From NCBI RefSeq assembly GCF_018401815.1, contig NZ_JAGYKG010000002.1, positions 248,001-312,000 of the forward strand: a stretch of 64,000 nt of DNA, in the 5' to 3' direction. The stretch is from Nonlabens sp. GTDB lineage: Bacteria > Bacteroidota > Bacteroidia > Flavobacteriales > Flavobacteriaceae. The translations under genes and the position numbers were made by a program. The notes below the pieces were generated by a model that was given only the letters and a program-made list of their open reading frames with translations, was not told the origin of the DNA and ran no database searches. This document shows, piece by piece, positions 27,653 through 36,471 of this stretch (position 1 is its first letter; every line of letters begins with the position of its first letter).

Positions 27653-28216
27653 ATGTCTCGCAAAAAACAAATTCTAAATACGGCTGCCCAATTGTTTAAA
27701 GATCGAGGTTATAGCGCTGTGACCATGAGGGATCTAGCTGCCGCTATGGATATGAAAGCGGCCAGTTTATACAACCATATTTCTGGAAAACAAGAGATTC
27801 TCGCTACCTTGATACTCGAGGTAGCTCAAGAGTTTACTGCGGGTATGGATGCTGTAGAGGAGAATGATCATTCCGCTTTCGCGAAAGCGGAACAGCTCAT
27901 CTTATTACACATAAAAATAGCACTTGAATACACCAACGCATTGGCCGTTTTAAATACCGACTGGATGCATCTAGAAGGTGAGCAATACCAGGAATACATT
28001 CAGCTGAGAAAGAATTATGAACTCGATTTTAAAAAAATTCTACAAAGCGGTATCGCTACTGGAGAGTTTAAAGAAATGAGTGTGGATACCATGCTTTTTA
28101 ACCTCTTAAGCACTTTGAGATCCATCTATTTATGGATACCAAAAAAGTCGACTACCGAAGTAGCCGACCTTAAAAAAGAGTTGCCGCAACTATTGCTTAA
28201 GGGTATTAGCTCTTAG
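27653..28216 (+). CDS. TetR-family regulator
   Basis: The 187-residue protein has the N-terminal TetR helix-turn-helix (ILNTAAQLFKDRGYSAVTMRDLAAAMDMKAASLYNHISGKQEIL) and an all-helical ligand domain. I chose the ATG at 27653; a TTG three codons upstream is less likely and would overlap the promoter box region. The gene overlaps the convergent old-yellow-enzyme gene by 11 nt at the 3' ends, and TetR-type regulators often control such flavoenzymes, as NemR does for NemA. Palindrome copy 7 encodes SAFAKAEQ in a helix of the ligand domain. Confidence 0.92.
   Translation: MSRKKQILNTAAQLFKDRGYSAVTMRDLAAAMDMKAASLYNHISGKQEILATLILEVAQEFTAGMDAVEENDHSAFAKAEQLILLHIKIALEYTNALAVLNTDWMHLEGEQYQEYIQLRKNYELDFKKILQSGIATGEFKEMSVDTMLFNLLSTLRSIYLWIPKKSTTEVADLKKELPQLLLKGISS
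27871..27892. repeat. GCTTTCGCGAAAGC palindrome, copy 7 (in the tetR-type gene)
   Basis: A perfect 22-bp palindrome (core 27875-27888) read as AFAKA. Confidence 0.95.
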
Positions 28217-29321
28217 CTTTTTCTTCTTCTAATGTTGGGTAGTCGGTATACCCTTCACGACCTTGGGAGTAGAAGGTATCTTGATTCCAAGCGGTCAGTG
28301 GAGCGTTCAATTCCAATCGATGAGGTAAATCTGGATTGGAAATAAATAGCTTTCCAAAAGCAACCAAATCTGCAGTTCCTTCTTCTATAACGTTATTTCC
28401 AGAGTCCTGATCAAATTGATTATTGATCATAAGATTGCCTTTATAAATGGGTCTGTAATGTCTTGCAATATGACTTTCTAGAAATTTGATATCACTCACA
28501 TCTGTAAAAGGTTCTGATAAATGTACATAAGCAAGATCGTGATCGTTCAAGCGATTGATGAGGTAATCAAAAAACGGAATGGTATCTGGAGTAGCATAAA
28601 TCCCAAATACACCATTCAAAGAAGGGTTTAAACGACAGCCTATCCTGTTTTCAGGAAAGGATTCTTTTATAGCATCAAGAACTTCAAAAAAGAATCGAGC
28701 TTTATTTTCAGGACTACCACCGTACTCATCAGTTCTTAAATTGGATTTATTGTTAAAGAATTGATGTATCAGGTAACCATTAGAACTGTGGATTTCTACA
28801 CCGTCAAATCCTGCTTTTTTTGCATTGGCAGCTGCTTGACCAAATTCTTTAACCGTTTGATGAATTTCTTCAATAGTCATCGCGTGTGGCGCAACAGTTT
28901 GTTTCTTTTCACCTAAGGCGTTTCTAAGTTCTATTTCTGGATTTACCGCACTTGGTGCCCATGGAAGTTCTCCGTTGTGATAGTCTGGTAAAGAAGTACG
29001 ACCCACGTGCCACAGTTGCAAAAATATCTTGCCATCTGCCTTATGCACACTGTCTACTACTTTTTTCCATCCTTCCACTTGCGCCTCATTGAAAATTCCT
29101 GCCACAAAAGGATAACCTCTTGCTTTTTTGGAGACTTCACTACCTTCAGTGATGATGAGTCCAGCTCCTGCACGTTGTGTATAGTAATCTATATGTTTTT
29201 GATCTGGTGCTTGATGTTCGTTTGTTGCTCTGCATCTCGTTAATGGAGCCATAACGACTCTATTTTTTAATGCTACGGCACCTATGGTTATTGGCTTTAA
29301 TAAGGGTTGTTGATCAGTCAT
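28206..29321 (-). CDS. NADH:flavin oxidoreductase, old yellow enzyme family
   Basis: This 371-residue FMN enzyme has the OYE layout: LLKPITIGAVALKNRVVMAPLTRCRA at the start, FLQLWHVGRTS, the EIHSSNGYLIHQFFNNKSNLRTDEYGGSPENKARFFFEVLDAI signature, and a C-terminal phosphate-binding part (VAFGKLFISNPDLPHRL). Family members reduce activated alkenes, quinones or nitro compounds with NAD(P)H. It converges with the TetR gene and has its own promoter upstream. Confidence 0.93.
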   Translation of the reverse strand: MTDQQPLLKPITIGAVALKNRVVMAPLTRCRATNEHQAPDQKHIDYYTQRAGAGLIITEGSEVSKKARGYPFVAGIFNEAQVEGWKKVVDSVHKADGKIFLQLWHVGRTSLPDYHNGELPWAPSAVNPEIELRNALGEKKQTVAPHAMTIEEIHQTVKEFGQAAANAKKAGFDGVEIHSSNGYLIHQFFNNKSNLRTDEYGGSPENKARFFFEVLDAIKESFPENRIGCRLNPSLNGVFGIYATPDTIPFFDYLINRLNDHDLAYVHLSEPFTDVSDIKFLESHIARHYRPIYKGNLMINNQFDQDSGNNVIEEGTADLVAFGKLFISNPDLPHRLELNAPLTAWNQDTFYSQGREGYTDYPTLEEEKAKS

Positions 29322-29335
29322 AATTTTCTTTTACG

Positions 29336-29369
29336 CAAAGATATTGTAGGTACAAGTAAAAGGAGTCAA
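29336..29369 (-). promoter_or_regulatory. promoter for the old yellow enzyme gene
   Basis: The minus strand has TTG (29367-29369), a 23-nt spacer and TATCTTTG (29336-29343), 14 nt before the ATG. Confidence 0.5.
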
Positions 29370-29418
29370 GACTGCGTTAATTGTATTTTATTTATAGTAA
29401 AAGCACTTCTGATACCTA

Positions 29419-30066
29419 TTAAAATAAGCTTTTCTTGGAAAAAAAGCTATAGCGCAAACCTATAGACAGTGTAAGAAAATGATCGTTATCATACAACTCT
29501 TGTAGTTGCGGGCTAGGGTCAATATCATAATAAAGTTGACGGAATTCTACATCTATAAAACTGGAAATATTGTTGTTCAACTGATAGTTGATGCTAGCTC
29601 CAACAATGATCATATCGGCATTTTCTTCCAACTCTTTATTTTGATAGGCTGTTTTCTGATTTAACTTAATAGCTGCATATTTTATATGTGGCGATACGGA
29701 CCAGATCTCACTTAATGGAATTAAATAACCTATGCCTATAGAGGTTCCAGTCAAATTTATTTGTTCCACTAGGCCAGAAACACTACTATCTAAATTTTTA
29801 TGATAGGTGTTGAACATACCTAACCCCAATTGAAACGATTTATAAAATTGCCAATCGGCCTGAATATTAAATCCCAATGCAGGCGAGTCTGCACTAGAAA
29901 TATAACTTTCACCTAAACTAAAGTCGGTTTGAAAACCTGCTTTCAAATGAAATTGTTGTTTTATTTCTGATTCCTTCCACTTCGTATCAAGTGAATCCAC
30001 AACTTCTTGAGCTATAGAATGGTAGCTGAGTAGGGAAAGACTAATAATTAATAGTAAATACCGCAT
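29419..30066 (-). CDS. outer-membrane beta-barrel-like protein
   Basis: The 215-residue protein has a signal peptide (about residues 1-19, ending SIAQ) and alternating amphipathic strands (FQTDFSLGESYISS, ADWQFYKSFQLGLGMFNTY, ISSFIDVEFRQLYYDID) closing with FLTLSIGLRYSFF, the aromatic end typical of outer-membrane barrels. I recognise no specific function. Its start overlaps the upstream lipoprotein gene by 26 nt, so the two are expressed together and may form one envelope unit. Confidence 0.75.
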   Translation of the reverse strand: MRYLLLIISLSLLSYHSIAQEVVDSLDTKWKESEIKQQFHLKAGFQTDFSLGESYISSADSPALGFNIQADWQFYKSFQLGLGMFNTYHKNLDSSVSGLVEQINLTGTSIGIGYLIPLSEIWSVSPHIKYAAIKLNQKTAYQNKELEENADMIIVGASINYQLNNNISSFIDVEFRQLYYDIDPSPQLQELYDNDHFLTLSIGLRYSFFSKKSLF

Positions 30067-30760
30067 CTTCTTGATTGATTAGAAATAATTGCTCTTGTTG
30101 GATGCCGTCTACTGTATAGGAGACCCGTATTTGAGTATTTAGTAGCACATCATTATTTGTGGTCATGCTGTTAATTCCATCCTCTTTCATTTGACTAAAT
30201 TCTTGATGACACTCGTTGGATCGGGTTCTGTTTTCATAATCCCTATAATACTCTAAACACTCAGAATTTGTGTAAAATAGTCTTACGTTTTCAAGTAGGT
30301 TGGTCGAGTTTTGATCTATAAAATTGACAGTAACAGGCACACCTTGCGTAATAGTAACTTCAGGAAAAATGTAATCTTGGTTGTATTGATAGTCTGCAAA
30401 TGCAAATACAAAAGAGTGTTGGTAACTAGGATCTTTAAGGCGTACAAGAAAACCATTATCGCCACTTCTAAGATCTCCTGGAAATGCATCAAAACTTCTA
30501 AGTCCAGTTTCTAAGAGGATTGCATCAAATTCGCCATTAGTATCTGTGATGGAAGTACCTAGTAAAAGCTTGTTTTGAACGGCTAGAATTTCTATTTCTT
30601 CGTTTATAACCGGTTGGCCCGAGGGGTAGATTATTTTACCTTGAACATAGGCTCGATTTTGAGCGCTGTATTCTGCAGCTGGAGACGAACTTTCAGAGCT
30701 ACAGGAAGTTATAGTGCATACAATCAAAACGAAAAGGTAATAAAAAACGTCTTTTTTCAT
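30041..30760 (-). CDS. lipoprotein with a carboxypeptidase-regulatory-like domain
   Basis: The 239-residue protein starts with a lipoprotein signal (MKKDVFYYLFVLIVCTITSC, lipobox Cys20) and a Ser-rich tether. The mature part begins with a beta-sandwich of the carboxypeptidase-regulatory type (VQGKIIYPSGQPVINEEIEILAV, TDTNGEFDAILLETG). The rest is beta-rich and unrecognised. It is 48 nt downstream of hisIE on the same strand and overlaps the barrel gene that follows; no terminator is seen after hisIE, so read-through is possible. Confidence 0.75.
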   Translation of the reverse strand: MKKDVFYYLFVLIVCTITSCSSESSSPAAEYSAQNRAYVQGKIIYPSGQPVINEEIEILAVQNKLLLGTSITDTNGEFDAILLETGLRSFDAFPGDLRSGDNGFLVRLKDPSYQHSFVFAFADYQYNQDYIFPEVTITQGVPVTVNFIDQNSTNLLENVRLFYTNSECLEYYRDYENRTRSNECHQEFSQMKEDGINSMTTNNDVLLNTQIRVSYTVDGIQQEQLFLINQEDAVFTINY

Positions 30761-30807
30761 AGGATCATATTTCTATACTAACGCAAATCTCCTACTTATT
30801 ATTGTTT

Positions 30808-31428
30808 TTAGGAATGCCTTTTAGCCAGTTCTTTCTCAATATCTGCTAGTGAGAATCCTTTTGCTTTGAGTAAAACGAGATAGTGATACATCAAATCGCC
30901 AGCCTCGTAGATAAAGTCTTCTTCTTTCCCATTAATGGCATCTATAACTGTTTCAACTGCTTCTTCGCCTACTTTTTGAGCGACTTTATTAATGCCTTTT
31001 TGAATCAAAGAATAGGTGTAAGAACTTTCTACTTTATCATCAATACGCTGCTGGATTATTTTTTCTAAATCATTGATAGTGAAAGCCTTTTCTGTTTCGC
31101 TTTCGCGAAAGCGAGTTTCAGTAACAGCATCAAAACAACTTACAGTTCCTATATGACAAGTAGGCCCATAAGCGTTGGCATGAATCAAAATCGCATCTTG
31201 ATCACAGTCTATTTCAATAGCTACTACATCTAGAAAGTTGTTAGAGGACTCTCCTTTAGTCCAAAGTCGCTGCTTGCTACGCGAGTAAAAAGTCACTCTG
31301 TTTTCAGCTTGTGTTTTTGCAAAGGCTTCTTTATTCATATAGCCCAGCATCAAGACTTTTTTGCTCGTTGCATCTTGAATGATGACTGGTAGTAATTTAT
31401 CGTTGTTTTTGCTAAAATTAGGCTCCAT
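30808..31428 (-). CDS. hisI: bifunctional phosphoribosyl-AMP cyclohydrolase / phosphoribosyl-ATP pyrophosphatase
   Basis: HisIE carries out the second and third steps of histidine synthesis. The N-terminal HisI domain (about residues 1-105) shows MLGYMNKEA, SRSKQRLWTKGESS and DCDQDAILIHANAYGPTCHIG with metal/catalytic Cys and His. The C-terminal HisE domain (about 120-206) shows KVGEEAVETVIDA and EAGDLMYHYLVLL. The linker between them contains palindrome copy 8, read as TRFRESE. It is the last his enzyme gene, and its start lies inside the PIN toxin gene (11-nt overlap). Confidence 0.96.
   Translation of the reverse strand: MEPNFSKNNDKLLPVIIQDATSKKVLMLGYMNKEAFAKTQAENRVTFYSRSKQRLWTKGESSNNFLDVVAIEIDCDQDAILIHANAYGPTCHIGTVSCFDAVTETRFRESETEKAFTINDLEKIIQQRIDDKVESSYTYSLIQKGINKVAQKVGEEAVETVIDAINGKEEDFIYEAGDLMYHYLVLLKAKGFSLADIEKELAKRHS
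31097..31114. repeat. GCTTTCGCGAAAGC palindrome, copy 8 (in hisIE)
   Basis: The exact core (31099-31112) is read as RFRES in the inter-domain linker of HisIE. Confidence 0.95.
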
Positions 31429-31834
31429 ATAGTTTTAAGAATAAAGATGGTGTGAATACTTTAAGTTTTGAGTTTTTGAACCCTTTTTTGTCTCGTGTAA
31501 TAATATGTGTGCAATCATTGTGAATGGCACAGGCATTATGCAGGGAATCTTCAAAATCAATAAAATCAGATTCTAATGCCATGTTTAACTGGCTTTGGTT
31601 CATGGGTATGATGCTGCATATAGAGTTGATCGTGTTAATTTTATTTTTAGTGATTTTGTTGTTTCTAATTAATTTCTGACTCAAATAGAAGGCGTTTGAG
31701 ATACATAACGAGTTGGTGGTAATTTTATATTCTTGAGAGATACAAAATGTTATAAAAGCAACTGCAGGTGCATAAAAAGGCTCTCTTTCTAGCATAATAT
31801 CTATTAAGATATTTGCATCTAAGAAGATTTTCAT
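31418..31834 (-). CDS. PIN-domain toxin (VapC-like)
   Basis: The 138-residue protein is a PIN domain: an early Asp (FLDANILIDIMLEREPF), a central region and later acidic positions (ESDFIDFEDSLHNACAIHNDCTHIITRDKKGF), the layout of Mg-dependent RNases. With the upstream antitoxin-type gene (4-nt ATGA overlap) it forms a type II toxin-antitoxin pair. It sits between hisF and hisIE in the his operon and overlaps the hisIE start by 11 nt, so its translation may be coupled to HisIE. Confidence 0.88.
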   Translation of the reverse strand: MKIFLDANILIDIMLEREPFYAPAVAFITFCISQEYKITTNSLCISNAFYLSQKLIRNNKITKNKINTINSICSIIPMNQSQLNMALESDFIDFEDSLHNACAIHNDCTHIITRDKKGFKNSKLKVFTPSLFLKLYGA

Positions 31835-32130
31835 TCTTCTGTTAATTTTAAATAATCTTCTAATTTACTATCATAAATAGCATCTTTTTCTTCTTTAAGA
31901 TTTCTGTTTTTTAAGTTATTTAATTTAATATAATCCACTCCAGTTTCCATTGCTTTAAGTGCTGGATGTATAGAAATCTTATAATTATTTTGTTCTGATT
32001 GGATTTTATGACGCAAATAATCTTCAATAAATTTAGAAAGACTTGTGCCTTGTTGTGCAACATATTCCTTTGCTAGCTTGATGATCTCCTTATCTAGTTT
32101 TAAAGTTAGCTTTGCATCCATGATATTCAC
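31831..32130 (-). CDS. antitoxin partner of the PIN toxin (ribbon-helix-helix-like)
   Basis: The 99-residue protein begins with a short strand and helix pattern (AKLTLKLDKEIIKLAKEYVAQQGTSLSKFIEDYLRHKI) like ribbon-helix-helix antitoxins, followed by an acidic tail (NLKEEKDAIYDSKLEDYLKLTEE) suited to clamp the toxin. I use the ATG at 32130 because a full -7 box lies 7 nt before it, the same spacing seen at other genes here; 32121 is an alternative. Its stop overlaps the toxin start by 4 nt. Own promoter and operator are visible upstream. Confidence 0.85.
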   Translation of the reverse strand: MNIMDAKLTLKLDKEIIKLAKEYVAQQGTSLSKFIEDYLRHKIQSEQNNYKISIHPALKAMETGVDYIKLNNLKNRNLKEEKDAIYDSKLEDYLKLTEE

Positions 32131-32137
32131 TTTTATA

Positions 32138-32145
32138 CAAATGTA
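32138..32145 (-). promoter_or_regulatory. -7 promoter box of the toxin-antitoxin pair
   Basis: The minus strand reads TACATTTG, a full TAnnTTTG match 7 nt before the ATG, so the transcript is probably leaderless. It would let the pair be expressed apart from the his operon. Confidence 0.6.
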
Positions 32146-32173
32146 CGTATTAAAATTAATTAGAACACGTACA
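32142..32173. promoter_or_regulatory. inverted repeat, likely antitoxin operator
   Basis: Arms TGTACGT (32142-32148) and ACGTACA (32167-32173) are perfectly inverted with an 18-nt spacer and overlap the -7 box, as expected for autoregulation by a ribbon-helix-helix antitoxin. Confidence 0.55.
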
Positions 32174-32197
32174 CCTTTGTTCTATTTATCTTGAGAA

Positions 32198-32213
32198 GCC
32201 GTCGCAAGACGGC
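32198..32213. other. GNRA-loop hairpin between hisF and the antitoxin gene
   Basis: gccgtc-gcaa-gacggc is a perfect 6-bp stem with a GCAA tetraloop. There is no T run, so it may stabilise or mark processing of the his mRNA rather than terminate it. Confidence 0.5.
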
Positions 32214-32221
32214 CTGTAATT

Positions 32222-32247
32222 TGTCATTCCGCTACAGAGCAGAATCG
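32222..32247. repeat. short hairpin repeat, his-operon copy A
   Basis: tgtcattccgctacagagca and the following bases form an imperfect hairpin of the family ttccgct-gaag-agcggaa; related copies lie at 33108 and 37633. Confidence 0.6.
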
Positions 32248-32273
32248 CCTTGATCTATCTTAATTCTAATTAA

Positions 32274-33071
32274 CTATTCGACAACTCGCACCTCAACTCC
32301 AGCTTCAACCAACTGCTTTTTCAACTCAGGAACTGGCAATTCTCCAAAGTGGAATATACTCGCGGCCAGTCCAGCACTAGCTTCGGTATCTTTAAATAAC
32401 TCTTCAAAATGAGCTGCTGTGCCACCACCTCCTGAGGCAATTATAGGAATGTTCAATTTCCTGGAAATCAAATCAGTCAATTCTAATGCAAATCCGTTTT
32501 TAGTGCCGTCATGATCCATACTGGTTAACAAAATTTCCCCAGCACCTAGGCGTTCTATTTCTTCGCACCAAGCAATGGTTTCTAAAGCTGTTTCTATACG
32601 CCCTCCGGCTACAAAAACTTTGTTTGTAAAGCCGTTGAGTGATGATTCTGTAGGATCATTTATTTCGATACGTTTGGTATCCACCGCAACTACAACGCAT
32701 TGACTTCCTAGTTCTGCCGCTAGTTCACTAATTAATTCAGGTCGTTTAACGGCAGCACTATTGATCGCAACTTTATCGGCTCCAGCTTTAATGATTTCTT
32801 TAGCCAGGGCCACGTCATTAATACCGCCTCCTACTGTAAATGGAATGTTTAAAACAGCGGCTATTTCTTTTACTAATGGTACGAGCGTATCTCGTTTTTC
32901 AATAGTTGCTGTAATATCTAGAAAACACAACTCATCAGCTCCTTGATCTGCATATTGTTGAGCAAGAGCTACAGGATCACCAGCATCTCTTAATCCAACA
33001 AAGTTAATCCCCTTTACAGTGCGTCCGTCCTTGATATCAAGGCATGGTATGATTCTTTTTTTTAGCGCCAT
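32274..33071 (-). CDS. hisF: imidazole glycerol phosphate synthase, cyclase subunit
   Basis: HisF is a TIM barrel that, with HisH, forms imidazole glycerol phosphate and AICAR. The N-terminus [23 protein letters not shown] holds the catalytic Asp, and the second half shows [19 protein letters not shown] and the phosphate-binding [10 protein letters not shown] start at 33071, where the family N-terminus begins; an ATG 21 nt upstream adds seven atypical residues. The protein is 265 residues, slightly long because of a small insert near residue 150. It follows a GNAT gene by 120 nt. Confidence 0.96.
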   Translation of the reverse strand: MALKKRIIPCLDIKDGRTVKGINFVGLRDAGDPVALAQQYADQGADELCFLDITATIEKRDTLVPLVKEIAAVLNIPFTVGGGINDVALAKEIIKAGADKVAINSAAVKRPELISELAAELGSQCVVVAVDTKRIEINDPTESSLNGFTNKVFVAGGRIETALETIAWCEEIERLGAGEILLTSMDHDGTKNGFALELTDLISRKLNIPIIASGGGGTAAHFEELFKDTEASAGLAASIFHFGELPVPELKKQLVEAGVEVRVVE

Positions 33072-33107
33072 TGTCTTGCAAACATTTCCCAAAAGGGAAA
33101 CTTTTTT

Positions 33108-33132
33108 TGTCCTTCCGCTGAAGAGCGGAATC
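33108..33132. repeat. short hairpin repeat, his-operon copy B
   Basis: ttccgct (33113-33119) and agcggaa (33124-33130) form a perfect stem with a GAAG loop. A second small hairpin (tttccc/gggaaa, 33085-33100) lies between it and the hisF start. Confidence 0.65.
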
Positions 33133-33191
33133 GGTTAATATTATATTTTAAACCAGTTTGTCAACCAGCTAGCTTCCCGTTTTTACGGTAA

Positions 33192-33725
33192 TTATTTATT
33201 CCAATCTTCCTCTAAAATTCCAAACTCATAATTATCACTCCAGCCACTTTTTAAAGGCAAATTTTTTCTTTGTATTCCTTCTACAACAAAGCCACCTTTT
33301 TCTAGCACTCGTTTGGAAGCCTGATTTTCAATGGCACATCCAGCTTCAACTCTATGAAGTTGGTGTTCTTCAAAACAGGCTTTTAAAAGTGTCTGAACGG
33401 TCTCCGTAGCATAACCATTATTCCAGAACTTAGGATGAAACTTCATCCACAATTCTGCTTTAGCATATTTTTTAGAGCTCTTTATGATACCGCAAATCCC
33501 AATAAAATCCTTAGTCTCTTTCAATTTGATGGAATAGGTGAGTTTGTTGACCTCTTTTTTCTTTTGTTCTTTAATGGCGTCATTTAGTAATTGCTGAGAG
33601 ACTTCTATACTTCCAGGTATTCCCATGGTATTGAATTGATCTACTTCAGGGATGCTATGCAAGGCATGAAATTCTTGCAGATCACTTACTTTTAAAAGTT
33701 GATAGGTCAGCCGGTCGCTATACAA
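33192..33725 (-). CDS. GNAT acetyltransferase (RimJ/RimL-like) inside the his operon
   Basis: The 177-residue protein has the RimJ/RimL-type GNAT layout, with [77 protein letters not shown], where NNGYATE is the acetyl-CoA loop region and [14 protein letters not shown] the end motif. The substrate is unknown. Its start overlaps the hisA end by 8 nt, so it is translated with the his genes although it has no known step in the pathway. Confidence 0.88.
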   Translation of the reverse strand: MYSDRLTYQLLKVSDLQEFHALHSIPEVDQFNTMGIPGSIEVSQQLLNDAIKEQKKKEVNKLTYSIKLKETKDFIGICGIIKSSKKYAKAELWMKFHPKFWNNGYATETVQTLLKACFEEHQLHRVEAGCAIENQASKRVLEKGGFVVEGIQRKNLPLKSGWSDNYEFGILEEDWNK

Positions 33726-34476
33726 ATTCTCTCAATTCTTTAAAGGATATCCTGCCTTCATAAAATGCTTTACCAACAATAGCTCCTTCACACCCCATTT
33801 CGCGTAAGCGATGTAAATCATCCACCACCGCAACACCACCAGAAGCGATTAATTTGATCTCATTGCGAACTTGATGTGGTATCTCCTTTGCGCCCTCGCT
33901 ATGTTTATTTAACTCGAGAATCTTCTCATACAGCTCGTAACTAGCTCCAGCCAGCATGCCGTCTTTTGCAATATCGGTACAAATGATGTATTCGATTCCT
34001 TTTTTGTTCCATTCGGTTATAAAGGAAACCACTTCTAATTCACTACTTTCTAACCATCCATGTGTTGCAATCATGCCGTCTTTTGCATCAGCACCCAAGA
34101 TGATTTTATCACTTCCATAGTTGGAAATCCACCCTTCAAATCTAGCGGCATCTTTAACGGCAATACTGCCGCCAGTAACTTGTTTTGCACCACTTTCAAA
34201 TACCACGTTGATATCTTCATCGGTTTTTACGCCACCGCCAAAATCAATCTGCAAACCAGTCTGACTAGCGATACGCTCTAATATTTTCCAATTCACCACA
34301 TGGCTGCTTTTGGCACCATCCAGATCTACTAAGTGCAGGTGTATAATCCCGTTGGCCTCAAATTCTTTAGCCACCTCCAGAGGGTCCTCGTTATAAACCG
34401 TTTTTTGGTTGTAATCACCTTGTGAAAGGCGCACGCATTTACCGTCTATGATATCTATTGCTGGTATGATACGCAT
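33718..34476 (-). CDS. hisA: ProFAR isomerase
   Basis: HisA, a TIM barrel related to HisF, isomerises the ProFAR intermediate. The N-terminus [21 protein letters not shown] holds the catalytic Asp, and [24 protein letters not shown] and [13 protein letters not shown] are the other family motifs. I chose 34476 because the upstream in-frame extension of 20 residues (Ser/His-rich) is not typical of the family. The 252-residue length is normal. It lies between hisH and the GNAT gene. Confidence 0.95.
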   Translation of the reverse strand: MRIIPAIDIIDGKCVRLSQGDYNQKTVYNEDPLEVAKEFEANGIIHLHLVDLDGAKSSHVVNWKILERIASQTGLQIDFGGGVKTDEDINVVFESGAKQVTGGSIAVKDAARFEGWISNYGSDKIILGADAKDGMIATHGWLESSELEVVSFITEWNKKGIEYIICTDIAKDGMLAGASYELYEKILELNKHSEGAKEIPHQVRNEIKLIASGGVAVVDDLHRLREMGCEGAIVGKAFYEGRISFKELREFV

Positions 34477-34642
34477 GCTGCGCGACTTATGACTGCTCTC
34501 TTCGCTCGTGACGAATGACGAATGACTATGACTCATGCTCCATATTTATTTAAACTATTCAACTTGCCTGGGGCTCTTTTAATATGATATACGATCTAAT
34601 TTTTATTTTTAAAGTTTAGATGTCCCTTCCCTAGGAAGGGAT

Positions 34643-35326
34643 TTAGGGTAGGCTTATAAAATTCTTTAAAATCTGCTCACCCACCCCAGCACTTTTCTCT
34701 GGGTGAAATTGAGTGGCATAAAAGTTATCCTTTTGCAACATACTGCTAAAAGGTAGGATATAATTACAAATCCCAATCGTATGCTCACAAATTTCAGCAT
34801 AGTATGAATGCACATAGTACACATCTGCTTGCTTTGCTAGGCCTTGCATCAGGAGCGATCTCGGATCCAGGATTCCTGATTTTAGATTTTCGCTAGGATC
34901 AGATTCGTTATGCTCTAACTGATCGTCAGTGTTTAAGAAATTCCATCCCATATGCGGTACTTTTTCGCCTTGAGAGTTGCCACTTGGAGCTTGTCGAAGA
35001 GCTCTCGAAGGGCGGAATAATTTAACCGGTGAATCAAAAATGCCTAAACAATCGGTATTCCCTTCTTCACTGTGATGGCACATCAATTGCATTCCCAGAC
35101 AAATTCCTAATACAGGTTGTTTTAATTCTTTTATGACCTTGTCCAGTCCGCGTTCTCGCAAGTATTTCATGGCTGTTCCAGCTTCACCTACGCCTGGAAA
35201 GATCACCTTGTCTGCCGCCTGTAATTCTGCAGGATCATCAGTAACTTTGTTTTCAATGCATAAGCGATGCAGCGCGTTCGTTACGCTACCTATATTACCT
35301 GCATTATATTTTACAATCGCAATCAT
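34643..35326 (-). CDS. hisH: imidazole glycerol phosphate synthase, glutaminase subunit
   Basis: HisH hydrolyses glutamine to supply ammonia to HisF. The nucleophile motif GICLGMQL and the closing HPEKS of the His-Glu pair are present, with [11 protein letters not shown] near the start. The 227 residues exceed the usual 195-210; two in-frame segments look inserted (about residues 110-124, [17 protein letters not shown], and 144-163, [20 protein letters not shown]). The first is coded by DNA resembling a dispersed gagctcttcgacaagctcc repeat of marine bacteria. The stop of hisB overlaps this start by 4 nt. Confidence 0.95.
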   Translation of the reverse strand: MIAIVKYNAGNIGSVTNALHRLCIENKVTDDPAELQAADKVIFPGVGEAGTAMKYLRERGLDKVIKELKQPVLGICLGMQLMCHHSEEGNTDCLGIFDSPVKLFRPSRALRQAPSGNSQGEKVPHMGWNFLNTDDQLEHNESDPSENLKSGILDPRSLLMQGLAKQADVYYVHSYYAEICEHTIGICNYILPFSSMLQKDNFYATQFHPEKSAGVGEQILKNFISLP

Positions 35327-36432
35327 AAAGTTCCTTTTGTGCTGGGTAATTTACCGTCGCCAGTTTGTTTTACGGCCATTTTTATAGCCTTAGCAAATGC
35401 TTTGAAAAGGGACTCGATTTTGTGGTGTTCGTTAGCTCCTTCTACTTTCATGTTCAGGTTGCATTTTGCGGCATCGCTGAATGATTTAAAGAAGTGAAAG
35501 AACAATTCTGTAGGCATATCGCCCACATATTCGCGTTTAAAATCGGCTTCCCAAACAATCCATGGTCGTCCACCAAAGTCTATTCCCACTTGTGCTAGGG
35601 AGTCGTCCATAGGCAGTAAAAAGCCATATCTATTGATTCCTTTTTTTGAGGATAAAGCTTTCGCGAAAGCGTCACCTAAAGCAATCGCCGTATCTTCTAT
35701 AGTGTGGTGCTCGTCTATTTCTAAATCACCGGTTACCTTAATGTCCAAATCTAGCGATCCATGACGTTGCAATTGCTCCAGCATGTGATCGTAAAATTTT
35801 AATCCGGTATCAATGGTTCCGTTTCCAGAGCCATCCAGGTTCAAAACAATGTTGATATCAGTTTCATTGGTTTTACGAGTCACCTGCACTTTACGAGGTT
35901 GACCACGTAGAAATTCAAAAACCTCTTTCCAAGAATCCGTTTTTAAAACAACCAACTCATCTTCAAATTCTGTAGTATCCGTAATCGATGGTAATTGAAT
36001 CCCTTTACAACCTAGATTTTTTGCAAGCTGCATATCGCTGTTGCGATCACCGATAACAAAACTATTCTTCAAGTCGTAATTACCTTTAATGTAATGAGTC
36101 ATTAAACCAGTTTCTGGCTTGCGAGTAGGCGCATTTTGTTCCGGAAAAGAGCGGTCTATCAATACGTCACTAAAGTGGACGCCCTCATTTTCTAAGACAT
36201 TCATCATTAAATTATGAACGGGCCAGAAGGTATCTTCAGGAAAACTATCTGTTCCCAAACCATCTTGATTAGTTACCATGACGAGTTCATAATCCAGTTC
36301 TCTAGCGATGCGGTGCAATTGAGTGATCGCCATAGGCAAAAACTCCAGCTTCTCATAACTGTCCAGTTGATAATCTACTGGTGGTTCTTTTACAATCGTA
36401 CCATCTCGGTCTATAAATAATACTTTTTTCAT
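35323..36432 (-). CDS. hisB: bifunctional histidinol-phosphatase / imidazoleglycerol-phosphate dehydratase
   Basis: The N-terminal HAD phosphatase domain ([13 protein letters not shown], about residues 1-165) and the C-terminal dehydratase domain (about 175-369, [29 protein letters not shown] and a second HH motif near the end, [15 protein letters not shown]) give the same fused enzyme as in E. coli. It performs steps 7 and 9 of histidine synthesis. Palindrome copy 9 encodes DAFAKAL in the dehydratase domain at a position where other family members have a comparable helix, so it replaces rather than lengthens the sequence. Confidence 0.97.
   Translation of the reverse strand: MKKVLFIDRDGTIVKEPPVDYQLDSYEKLEFLPMAITQLHRIARELDYELVMVTNQDGLGTDSFPEDTFWPVHNLMMNVLENEGVHFSDVLIDRSFPEQNAPTRKPETGLMTHYIKGNYDLKNSFVIGDRNSDMQLAKNLGCKGIQLPSITDTTEFEDELVVLKTDSWKEVFEFLRGQPRKVQVTRKTNETDINIVLNLDGSGNGTIDTGLKFYDHMLEQLQRHGSLDLDIKVTGDLEIDEHHTIEDTAIALGDAFAKALSSKKGINRYGFLLPMDDSLAQVGIDFGGRPWIVWEADFKREYVGDMPTELFFHFFKSFSDAAKCNLNMKVEGANEHHKIESLFKAFAKAIKMAVKQTGDGKLPSTKGTL
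35657..35670. repeat. GCTTTCGCGAAAGC palindrome, copy 9 (in hisB)
   Basis: The exact 14-mer is read as AFAKA. Confidence 0.95.
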
Positions 36433-36471
36433 AGGTCAAGCCTTTGTGGAATGGCTTCGGTTTTAATTATT

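Noticed and set aside
33085..33110. A tttccc/gggaaa hairpin with a T run just upstream of hisF, considered a terminator.
   Set aside because: The T run is on the plus strand while all genes around it are on the minus strand, and the stem is only 6 bp.
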